Source: an uncultured Acidimicrobiales bacterium
Lineage (GTDB): Bacteria; Actinomycetota; Acidimicrobiia; Acidimicrobiales; CALAML01
Reading direction: 5' to 3'
DNA length: 32,068 bases
NCBI GenBank assembly: GCA_937925845.1
Contig: CALAML010000145.1
Location: 1 to 32,068 of the forward strand
The notes beneath the pieces are model-generated. The model was not told where the DNA came from. It saw only the letters and a list, made by a program, of their open reading frames with translations, and searched no databases. Made by a program: the position numbers and the translations under genes. Position 1 is the first letter of the stretch; every line of letters starts with the position of its first letter. Shown here in pieces: positions 1 to 6,266 of the stretch.

Positions 1-1
1 T

Positions 2-985
2 GACGAGTTCGACTATCTGGAGGGCGGAGTCGGCGCCGACACCATCATCGGAGGCGCAAACGACGACGTCCTCCTGGGTGGCGAGGGCGACGACACGATT
101 CTTGGTCGCGACGGTAACGACAGAATCTGGGGCGATCGTCCACTCCAGGCCGATGAGTTCGATCAGGCAACCGGCGACGATGTGATCGCCGGGGGAAACG
201 GCAATGACATGATCTTTGGCGACCGGGGCGACGACTTCGTGACCGGCGGCGACGGTGATGACCGTATCGAAGCGGGCTTCGGTGCCGACCGGGTTGCTGG
301 TGGCCCAGGCAACGACTTCGTGATCGGGTTCTTCGGCGACGACTTCATTCTCGGTGGCGCCGGCGATGACGATCTTGATGGCAACAACGGCAACGACTTG
401 GTCAACGGCCAAGACGGCGACGACATTGCTGCCGGTGGCGGTGACCATGACGTGGTGGTTGGCGGCGATGGCCACGACACCCTCGACGGCGGTGCTGGCA
501 ATGACTACCTCGATGGGGGAAACGGGAACGACACCGCCTTTGGTGCATGGGGAGCGGATCGCGTGATCGGCGGCGCTGGTGACGACCTCGTGACCGGTGG
601 TGACGGACCCGACCGGCTGTCGGGCGGAATCGGCGACGATCTGCTGCGGGGTGGCGACTCCGCCGATGTCATCCACGGCGGCGATGGCGTGGACATTGTC
701 CACGCGGGTGGAGGCCGGGACCGGGTGCTTGGTGGCGCAGGTGACGATCGAATTCTGGGTGAGGACGGCGACGACCTTATCCTCGGCGGCGATGGGGCCG
801 ACGAGATGTTGGGCGGGAACGGTGACGACCGGCTGGCTGGCGAATCCGGCGATGATGCGCTGCGGGGCGAAGCTGGCAATGACCGGCTGATCGGGGGTCA
901 GGGCACCAACTTCCTCAACGGTGGAACCGACACCGACACCTGCAGCGGCGCACCAGTGGACAAGCGGGAGAACTGCGAAATCTAG
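2..985 (+). CDS. RTX/hemolysin-type calcium-binding repeat protein (5' end outside window)
   Basis: The frame is open from base 2, so the N-terminus lies upstream of the window; about 327 residues are visible, ending at TAG 983-985. Almost the whole segment is tandem glycine- and aspartate-rich nonapeptides of the GGxGxDxLx kind, such as GGDGDDRIE, GGAGDDDLD and GGNGDDRLA. In RTX proteins these form calcium-binding parallel beta-rolls that fold outside the cell. The tail differs: it loses the repeat and ends with two cysteines in DTCSG and ENCE, a C-terminal signature seen in other RTX-like proteins and perhaps a disulfide. No catalytic domain or type I secretion gene is visible, so the activity is unknown. 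The RTX character is certain from the sequence; secretion is inferred from the family. Confidence 0.9.
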   Translation, partial: DEFDYLEGGVGADTIIGGANDDVLLGGEGDDTILGRDGNDRIWGDRPLQADEFDQATGDDVIAGGNGNDMIFGDRGDDFVTGGDGDDRIEAGFGADRVAGGPGNDFVIGFFGDDFILGGAGDDDLDGNNGNDLVNGQDGDDIAAGGGDHDVVVGGDGHDTLDGGAGNDYLDGGNGNDTAFGAWGADRVIGGAGDDLVTGGDGPDRLSGGIGDDLLRGGDSADVIHGGDGVDIVHAGGGRDRVLGGAGDDRILGEDGDDLILGGDGADEMLGGNGDDRLAGESGDDALRGEAGNDRLIGGQGTNFLNGGTDTDTCSGAPVDKRENCEI

Positions 986-1015
986 CCAGCGGCGGCGGAT
1001 TTGGTTGCCGGGCAC

Positions 1016-1021
1016 TAGGGT
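1016..1021 (+). promoter_or_regulatory. Candidate -10 element for a leaderless acuI-like transcript
   Basis: TAGGGT lies 6 nt before the GTG at 1028, and no Shine-Dalgarno sequence precedes that start. The same arrangement recurs at eight other genes in the window. Confidence 0.45.
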
Positions 1022-1027
1022 TTCGGC

Positions 1028-2023
1028 GTGTTTAACGCCATTTATCTGACCCAAAACGACGACCGCTCGGTGAATGCCGAGCTGCGCCAGCTCGACGAGT
1101 CGGAGCTGCCCGAGATCGAGGGCAATGCCGTCGACATCGACGTCGCCTATTCCACCATCAACTTCAAGGACGGCCTGGCCATCAAGGGTCGGCCGGGCGT
1201 GGTGCGGAGCTACCCGATGGTGCCAGGGGTGGACCTGGTCGGGACGGTGACTGCCAGCGCCGACGATCGTTACTCGCCGGGCGATCATGTTGTGCTCAAC
1301 GGTTGGGAAGTGGGAGAGAGCCACTGGGGCGGCTTGGCGCAGAAGGCTCGGCTCAACGCCGATTGGCTGGTGCCGTTGCCGGAGGCGTTCAGCCCGGAGC
1401 AGGCCATGGCCATCGGCACTGCGGGCTACACCTCCATGCTGTGTGTTCTGGCGCTTGAGAGTCAGGGAGTCACGCCCGATTCCGGCCCGGTCATTGTTAC
1501 CGGTGCCTCGGGTGGCGTTGGCTCAACTGCGGTCGCCATCCTGGCCAAGCTCGGGTATGAGGTGGTGGCCTCAACCGGTCGGGGCGAGGAGACCGGTTAT
1601 CTCACTGAGTTGGGTGCGGCCGAAGTAATCGATCGGGCGACTCTCAGCGAGGCCGGCAAGCCGCTACAGAAGACCACCTGGGCCGGCGCCGTTGATGCCG
1701 TCGGTTCCCACACGCTCGCCAACGTATTGGCTCAGACCAACCCCGGTGGTTGCGTCACCGCCTGCGGGTTGGCTCAAGGCCCCGACCTGCCAGCCACCGT
1801 GATGCCCTTCATCTTGCGCGGCGTCAGCTTGGTGGGTATCAACTCGGTCTATGAGCCCTATGACCTGCGGGTCGAGGCCTGGAACCGGATGGCCACCGAT
1901 CTTGATCCGGCAAAGCTGGCCTCGATGACCCAGGTGGTTGGGTTGAGCGACTCAATCGACGTTGCTGGCAAGATCCTCGAAGGCCAGGTCCGAGGCCGGG
2001 TCGTCGTCGACGTAAACGCCTAG
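1028..2023 (+). CDS. acuI: YhdH/AcuI-family NADPH-dependent acryloyl-CoA reductase-like oxidoreductase
   Basis: A 331-residue zinc-independent medium-chain dehydrogenase/reductase. The N-terminal GroES-like part contains NFKDGLAIKGRPGVV and YPMVPGVDLVGTV (about residues 46-75), and GTAGYTSML follows. The Rossmann nucleotide-binding motif VTGASGGVGS is at residues 157-166, and GINSVY lies near the end; together these are typical of the YhdH/YhfP/AcuI subgroup, whose members are about 325-330 residues. AcuI reduces acryloyl-CoA to propionyl-CoA with NADPH, protecting cells from acrylate made during DMSP or 3-hydroxypropionate metabolism; the exact substrate here is inferred. The start is GTG at 1028, chosen for family length and the TAGGGT box 6 nt upstream. 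The gene is monocistronic and convergent with the PPOX gene; a hairpin repeat begins 17 nt after the stop. Confidence 0.85.
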   Translation: MFNAIYLTQNDDRSVNAELRQLDESELPEIEGNAVDIDVAYSTINFKDGLAIKGRPGVVRSYPMVPGVDLVGTVTASADDRYSPGDHVVLNGWEVGESHWGGLAQKARLNADWLVPLPEAFSPEQAMAIGTAGYTSMLCVLALESQGVTPDSGPVIVTGASGGVGSTAVAILAKLGYEVVASTGRGEETGYLTELGAAEVIDRATLSEAGKPLQKTTWAGAVDAVGSHTLANVLAQTNPGGCVTACGLAQGPDLPATVMPFILRGVSLVGINSVYEPYDLRVEAWNRMATDLDPAKLASMTQVVGLSDSIDVAGKILEGQVRGRVVVDVNA

Positions 2024-2040
2024 CAACAGCGTGGCCGTTT

Positions 2041-2086
2041 TGTCGGTTCAGGGCGCGAGTCAGTCGCGCTTGGAACCGACATTTCG
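2041..2086. repeat. Hairpin repeat copy 1
   Basis: Near-palindrome with left arm TGTCGGTTC and right arm GAACCGACA, an inner GCGCGA/TCGCGC stem and a short loop. It lies 17 nt after the acuI-like stop, between convergent genes. The right end AACCGACATTTCG is the most conserved part of the family. Confidence 0.9.
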
Positions 2087-2100
2087 GGGGCCGTTCTGAA

Positions 2101-2147
2101 TCGTCGGTTGAGGGCGCTAACCCGTCGCGTCTGGAACCGACATTTCG
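2101..2147. repeat. Hairpin repeat copy 2
   Basis: Second copy of the family, with arms GTCGGTT and AACCGACATTTCG. It ends 8 nt beyond the stop codon of the minus-strand PPOX gene and could act as that gene's 3' hairpin. Confidence 0.9.
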
Positions 2148-2155
2148 CAGGCTGG

Positions 2156-2551
2156 CTAGCGGGTGCCGAAGGCGTTGATGCGTTTGGGTTCGATCGTCAC
2201 GATCCAACGGTTGTCGTCGGGGCCGTCGGTTGGCGGGCCGCTTGCGCCGTACTGGGCCCGGACCCGTCCCACAAAGGACTTGTCGGGATCGGCTTCGAGC
2301 TGCGCCGTGCCACGGACCTCAATTACGTCGCCCATGTTGTGGGGGTTCATCAGAAAGAAGGTGCAGGCCGGGTTGGCTCGGAGGTTGCGATACTTCTTGC
2401 GATGTTCAAGCAGCGAGAACTTGATGCTGTTGTCTTCGTAGAGGAACCACATCGCCGTTGATTGGGGAAGCCCGTCGGGGGCCAGGGTGGTGATCACGCA
2501 ACCAAGCGGCTGCGAAACCAAACTGATGTGGGATTCAGGAATCGGCTGCAT
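2156..2551 (-). CDS. Pyridoxamine 5'-phosphate oxidase-fold (PPOX) flavin or F420-dependent enzyme
   Basis: A 131-residue protein beginning MQPIPESHISLVSQPL. It has the split-barrel pattern of actinobacterial PPOX-class proteins: VITTLAPDGLPQSTAMWF (about residues 18-35), then LYEDNSIKFSLLEHRKKYRNL, then CTFFLMNPHNMGDVIEVRGTAQLE (described here by its parts). Short PPOX proteins of about 130-150 residues bind FMN, F420 or haem; the substrate cannot be told from sequence. The open frame continues 44 residues upstream, but that part is translated hairpin repeat, so ATG 2551 is preferred; a TACTGT box lies 6 nt before it. The gene follows recQ on the same strand, separated by two hairpin repeats, and is probably transcribed separately. 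Confidence 0.8.
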   Translation of the reverse strand: MQPIPESHISLVSQPLGCVITTLAPDGLPQSTAMWFLYEDNSIKFSLLEHRKKYRNLRANPACTFFLMNPHNMGDVIEVRGTAQLEADPDKSFVGRVRAQYGASGPPTDGPDDNRWIVTIEPKRINAFGTR

Positions 2552-2557
2552 CGTGCA

Positions 2558-2563
2558 ACAGTA
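2558..2563 (-). promoter_or_regulatory. Candidate -10 element for the PPOX gene
   Basis: Read on the minus strand this is TACTGT, 6 nt before ATG 2551. Any -35 region would fall inside hairpin repeat copy 3. Confidence 0.4.
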
Positions 2564-2574
2564 CCCAGCCCGGT

Positions 2575-2626
2575 CCGAAATGTCGGTTGGGGGCGCGATT
2601 GTGTCGCGTCTGGAACCGACATTTGG
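2575..2626. repeat. Hairpin repeat copy 3
   Basis: Has the full left end CCGAAATGTCGGTT and right end GGAACCGACATTTGG, with a GCGCGA/TCGCGT inner stem. It lies upstream of the PPOX start. Confidence 0.9.
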
Positions 2627-2635
2627 TGGGCGGAT

Positions 2636-2688
2636 CCGAATTGTCGGTTGAGAACGCGACTGGGTCGCGTCTGGAACCGACATTACGG
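2636..2688. repeat. Hairpin repeat copy 4
   Basis: Left end CCGAATTGTCGGTT, centre ACGCGACTGGGTCGCGT, right end GGAACCGACATTACGG. It lies 18 nt downstream of the recQ stop codon on the minus strand. Confidence 0.9.
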
Positions 2689-2706
2689 ACGGGACCCCGG
2701 GCCCGG

Positions 2707-4872
2707 CTAGCGGGATCGAAGGACGAACGGTAGGACCGGGCCGAGGCCGGCGGCGCTGAGTTGCTGGCTGGCGACGGTGAGGGTCCAGCGGCTGACCGCT
2801 TCGTCGTCGACCAGGAGTACCGGTCCGCGGGCCACCGCCGCATCAGACGGAAAGCCATCGGGGTCGACCACGATTCGGCCGAGCACCGCCGTTACCTGAT
2901 GGGCCGAGTTGCTCTGGTCGGCCTGGCGGCCGCTGGGGTGATCGGTCACCATCGTGAGCGCTCGGTGCACCGGCAGCTTGCCGAGGGTTCCCAGCCCTTC
3001 GGCCACTTGGTCGATCACCGCGGCTCGATTTCGTGACGGCATGGGGCAGATCCAGGTTGGCCGCTGCTCCCAGCCCCATCGTTTCAGCACCCCGGCGATC
3101 CCGCTCAGCATCGCTTCGGAGACTTCGAGTGGCTCGCCAGCCTCAGCGGCCACCACCAGTTCCTCAACGATGGTGTCCCAGCCGCCATCGCCGAGCCGGC
3201 ACAGAGCCCGGCCGGTGGCGAACTGTTCTTCCACCGCAATCTTGCCCTTCACCTCGTCGAGCCCGGTGGGCCACTGGCGCCGGGGTTCGATCTCGACGTC
3301 GGAGTCCCGCAGCACGGTCTGGGCTGCCGCCACCAGCACCGGGTCGAGGTCGGCCGCGCTCAGCTTCCACCGGGATTCGCCGGTGCAGTTGTCGCAGCGG
3401 CCGCAGTCGGCGGACTCGGGGTCGTCGAGCGCTGATCGCAGAAACCGCATCCTGCATGTGGTGTCGGCGGCCCAGGTGAGCATCTGTTCGGCTTCGTCAC
3501 GGCGGGCCCGTCGCAGTGATCGAGCCATGTCGTGGTCGTAGTGCCAGGGTTTGGTGGCCGGGTCGTTGGGGTCGGCGAGCAGGTAGGAGTTCTTGTCGCG
3601 GACCACGGCGCCGTCGACTTCAAGAATCTTCAAAAGGGTGGCCAGCCGGGAGCGGCCCATATTCACGTACGGTTCGATGCGGGCGATGGAGGTGGGCTCG
3701 CGAGAGTCGAGGGTGTGGAGCACCTCGAGGCATTTCTCTTCCGAGGGCAGCGACACCGATTCGAACCAGTTCCAGATTCGCCGGTCCTCGGCCGGGCGGG
3801 GCACGGCGATCACTTCGGCGTCATCGATGGCGCGCCCGGCTCGACCGATCTGTTGGTAGTAGGCCACCGGGCTCGGCGGCAGACCGAGGTGAATACAGAA
3901 GGCCATATCGCCCTTGTCGAAACCCATCCCGAGCGCCGAGGTGGCCACCAGTGCCTTGATTTCATTTTCCTTCAGCGCCGTCTCGAGGGCGAGGCGTTGA
4001 TCGTTGTCGACCGCACCGCTGTAGGCGTGGGCCGCGATGCCGTGTTGGCCCAGCCAGCGGGCGGTTGTTTCGGCCTGGTCGACGGTGAGGCAGTAGATGA
4101 TTCCGGAGCCGGCGATGTCGGGCAGGGTGGTGGCGAGCCAGGCTAGGCGGTGGGCGTCGTCGGGCAGGTCGACGATGGCCAGGCGGAGCGATTCTCGGTC
4201 GAGCGAGGTGCGGAGCACCAGCGTGTCGGCTCCGAGTTGCGCGGCTACATCGTCGGTCACCCGTTGGTTGGCGGTGGCCGTGGTGGCCAGCACCGGGGTG
4301 GACGGGTCGACCTCGTCGAGCAGAGCTCGCAGTCGCCGGTAGTCGGGGCGAAAGTCGTGGCCCCAGTCGGAGATGCAGTGGGCCTCATCGCACACCAGGC
4401 TGAAGGGTCGGGCTTTGAGCGCACCGAAGACGCGGCGTTGGAAGCCGGGGTTGGCCAGCCGTTCGGGGGAGATCAACAGGAGGTCGATTTGGTTGGTGTT
4501 GATGTCGTCTTCGATCAGGGCCCAGTCGTCGAGGTTGGACGAGTTGATGGTTTCGGCTCGCAGCCCGAGACGGCGGGCCGCGTCGACCTGGTCGCGCATC
4601 AGGGCGAGTAGCGGCGAGATCACCACCGTTGGCCCCCAGCCTCGATCGCGGAGGATGCGGGTAGCAGAGAAGTACACCGCCGACTTCCCAAAGCCGGTCC
4701 GGGCCACCAGCAGGGTGCGTCGGCCGTCGACCACCATCGCCGATACCGCCGCCACCTGCTCGGGGCGGGGCGTGGCGTCTTCTCCCGCCAGATCCCGAAT
4801 GTGGCCGGCGAGCTCAGCCTCCACTTCAGCCGCCGTCGGCCGGGTGGGAGCGGGTGCTGACGTAGTCTTCAT
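2707..4872 (-). CDS. recQ: RecQ-family ATP-dependent DNA helicase with phosphoribosyltransferase-like C-terminus
   Basis: A 721-residue superfamily 2 helicase acting in DNA repair and recombination. Walker A is TGFGKS (residues 59-64), motif Ia is ISPLLALMRDQ (85-95), and motif II is CDEAHCISDWGHDFRPDYRR (161-180, DEAH box). Motif III is LATTAT; motif V is TSALGMGFDKGD; motif VI is YYQQIGRAGR (338-347). The RecQ zinc cysteines are Cys473, Cys490, Cys493 and Cys496. After a winged-helix-like region, the last ~40 residues (RGPVLLVDDEAVSRWTLTV) resemble the phosphoribosyltransferase-like tail of actinobacterial RecQ homologues. The open frame runs 34 residues further upstream, into repeat copy 5, so ATG 4872 is preferred; TAGGTT lies 7 nt before it. 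Helicase activity is well supported; the role of the tail is unknown. Confidence 0.92.
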   Translation of the reverse strand: MKTTSAPAPTRPTAAEVEAELAGHIRDLAGEDATPRPEQVAAVSAMVVDGRRTLLVARTGFGKSAVYFSATRILRDRGWGPTVVISPLLALMRDQVDAARRLGLRAETINSSNLDDWALIEDDINTNQIDLLLISPERLANPGFQRRVFGALKARPFSLVCDEAHCISDWGHDFRPDYRRLRALLDEVDPSTPVLATTATANQRVTDDVAAQLGADTLVLRTSLDRESLRLAIVDLPDDAHRLAWLATTLPDIAGSGIIYCLTVDQAETTARWLGQHGIAAHAYSGAVDNDQRLALETALKENEIKALVATSALGMGFDKGDMAFCIHLGLPPSPVAYYQQIGRAGRAIDDAEVIAVPRPAEDRRIWNWFESVSLPSEEKCLEVLHTLDSREPTSIARIEPYVNMGRSRLATLLKILEVDGAVVRDKNSYLLADPNDPATKPWHYDHDMARSLRRARRDEAEQMLTWAADTTCRMRFLRSALDDPESADCGRCDNCTGESRWKLSAADLDPVLVAAAQTVLRDSDVEIEPRRQWPTGLDEVKGKIAVEEQFATGRALCRLGDGGWDTIVEELVVAAEAGEPLEVSEAMLSGIAGVLKRWGWEQRPTWICPMPSRNRAAVIDQVAEGLGTLGKLPVHRALTMVTDHPSGRQADQSNSAHQVTAVLGRIVVDPDGFPSDAAVARGPVLLVDDEAVSRWTLTVASQQLSAAGLGPVLPFVLRSR

Positions 4873-4879
4873 GGCCCCC

Positions 4880-4885
4880 AACCTA
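4880..4885 (-). promoter_or_regulatory. Candidate -10 element for recQ
   Basis: Minus-strand TAGGTT, 7 nt before ATG 4872, identical to the hexamer before ruvC. Confidence 0.45.
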
Positions 4886-4926
4886 CTCACGCCCGGTGAC
4901 ACCGCTGGAACCACAGCGGAAGCAGT

Positions 4927-4978
4927 CCGTAATTCCGGCTCGAGACGCGACTGGCTCGCGTTCTGAACCAACATTTCG
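4927..4978. repeat. Hairpin repeat copy 5
   Basis: Left end CCGTAATTCCGGCTCGAGAC, inner GCGACTGGCTCGC, right end TTCTGAACCAACATTTCG. It belongs to a subgroup whose left arm reads TTCCGG instead of TGTCGG. It lies upstream of recQ. Confidence 0.88.
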
Positions 4979-4987
4979 CTGGGTCGA

Positions 4988-5039
4988 CCGAAATTCCGGT
5001 TCGAGACGCGACAGGTTCGCGTTCTGAACCGACATTTCG
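4988..5039. repeat. Hairpin repeat copy 6
   Basis: Same subgroup as copy 5: left CCGAAATTCCGGTTCGAGAC, right TTCTGAACCGACATTTCG. It is spaced 61 nt from copy 5, start to start. Confidence 0.9.
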
Positions 5040-5041
5040 CC

Positions 5042-5068
5042 TTGTCGCCCTCTCAACCGACATTTCGG
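5042..5068. repeat. Hairpin repeat copy 7, right half only
   Basis: Only the right side (TCTCAACCGACATTTCGG) is present, directly after copy 6. The TGA stop of the minus-strand AbiEi-like gene (5053-5055) is inside it. Confidence 0.8.
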
Positions 5069-5982
5069 TATGGGGTCAGCGCTTGGCGAACCGTCTGGAC
5101 CAGTTCACTCGAGTTTCGGCTGTAGTCGTTCCAGGTGAACAGCCGCATCGACCAGCCAAGGTTCTGAAGTCGATTCAGCCGGCGGCGGTCATCTTGGAAT
5201 GATTGCCGATTCAGATGCCAAGTGACACTGTCGAGCTCGATCCCAACCCGCGCATCCGGATACGCCAGGTCGAGCACATAGCGGAAGCCTGGCCCGCGAA
5301 CCTCGTACTCGAGCTCCGGTGCAGGCAGTCCGGCATCGACCAAAATGTCGGCGACCAACCGACTCCAGTCGCTGAGTGGAATCGCTTCCTCCCCAAGATG
5401 GTCCTCGAGGTACATACGCATGAGGGCGATGCCGTCGCGGCCCCGACGAGCATGGCTCGAAAAGCAGCGGCCAACCGTGGGCCAATCGACCAATTCGCGC
5501 AGGCGGGCCTGATCGACCGCATGCCGCAGCTTTGAGTAAGGAACAACCTTGGCCAGGTCGATCAGGGTGCGTTCGATGCTTGTTGTTGGGATTCCCATGC
5601 GCACGGTTGGCTCGCAGGCTCCAAAAAGGGTGGTCTCGTGAATCCGAATGTCGTCGCGCTTGACTCCCGCGCTTTTGGGGAGTGAAACCTCAGGTTTCGA
5701 ACGGTGAAAGCCATCGAGGCCCCACAGCACCGCGGCGGTTCGGTGGCTGGCTACAGCGCCCAAGCTCATGCAGGGTGCCAGGACGCGGCTGTACCAGGTC
5801 GATGTAGTCAAGTGGTGGCGGTACACCTGATGTTCGACAGGCAGCCAAACACCCTGGGAGACCCGGTATCGGATTTGGGCTGCGCTGAAACCGAGGTCTA
5901 GCGCCTGCGAGCGGCTGATAAGGCCGTGTTGTCGATGGAGAACCTCAGCCAGCTTGGCGTCGGTTCGGATGGGTGAGCCCAT
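5053..5982 (-). CDS. AbiEi-like winged-helix protein with DUF559 (PD-(D/E)XK-type) C-terminal domain
   Basis: A 309-residue protein. Residues 8-60 resemble the winged-helix N-terminus of type IV antitoxins (LAEVLHRQHGLISRSQALDL, then a YRHH beta-wing end). The middle has SHRTAAVLWGL and TSIERTLIDLAKVVP, typical of this family. Residues 205-290 match DUF559, a Vsr-like endonuclease-fold domain: YVLDLAYPD (Asp238), VGIELDS (Glu249, Asp251), His256 and RLNRLQNLGW. Such proteins are abundant in actinobacteria and poorly characterised. No AbiEii-type toxin lies next to it, so an antitoxin role is unproven. The start is ATG 5982, with AAGGAG 5 nt upstream (5988-5993); a longer frame runs into repeat DNA. 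The last residues, RNVG, and the stop come from repeat copy 7. Confidence 0.75.
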   Translation of the reverse strand: MGSPIRTDAKLAEVLHRQHGLISRSQALDLGFSAAQIRYRVSQGVWLPVEHQVYRHHLTTSTWYSRVLAPCMSLGAVASHRTAAVLWGLDGFHRSKPEVSLPKSAGVKRDDIRIHETTLFGACEPTVRMGIPTTSIERTLIDLAKVVPYSKLRHAVDQARLRELVDWPTVGRCFSSHARRGRDGIALMRMYLEDHLGEEAIPLSDWSRLVADILVDAGLPAPELEYEVRGPGFRYVLDLAYPDARVGIELDSVTWHLNRQSFQDDRRRLNRLQNLGWSMRLFTWNDYSRNSSELVQTVRQALTPYRNVG

Positions 5983-6053
5983 GGGGACTCCTTCGATTCT
6001 CGAAGAGTCAAAGGAGGAAGTGTCGGTCACCGTACCAGCGACACAACTCATCA

Positions 6054-6104
6054 CGTAATTCCGGTTCGGGGCGCGACTGAGTCGCGTCCTCAACCGACAT
6101 TTCG
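6054..6104. repeat. Hairpin repeat copy 8
   Basis: Left TAATTCCGGTTCGGG, centre GCGCGACTGAGTCGCG, right CCTCAACCGACATTTCG. First of three copies between the divergent AbiEi-like and sulfatase genes. Confidence 0.9.
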
Positions 6105-6113
6105 TGGCGTGTG

Positions 6114-6165
6114 CCGCAATGTCGGTTCCAGGCGCGAAGCGTTCGCGGCCTCAACCGACATTTCG
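6114..6165. repeat. Hairpin repeat copy 9
   Basis: Left CCGCAATGTCGGTTCCAG, right GGCCTCAACCGACATTTCG, with an inner GCGCGAA/TTCGCG stem. Confidence 0.9.
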
Positions 6166-6174
6166 TTGGGCCTG

Positions 6175-6227
6175 CCGTTATTCCGGCTGGAGACGCGACT
6201 GGTTCGCGCCCTCAACCGACATTTCGG
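6175..6227. repeat. Hairpin repeat copy 10
   Basis: Left CCGTTATTCCGGCTGGAGAC, right CCCTCAACCGACATTTCGG. It ends 39 nt before the sulfatase start. Confidence 0.9.
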
Positions 6228-6266
6228 ATGGCGGCGGCGCCGAACGGCGTGAAAGGCTGTTGTGTG

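Noticed and set aside
2150-2716. Shared GGCTAGCGGG around the stop codons of the PPOX and recQ genes
   Set aside because: A ten-base match at two sites, partly constrained by Arg-stop codons; too short to call a motif.
2041-6227. CRISPR array
   Set aside because: Copies are near-palindromic, scattered between genes at irregular distances, not separated by uniform spacers, and no cas genes are present.
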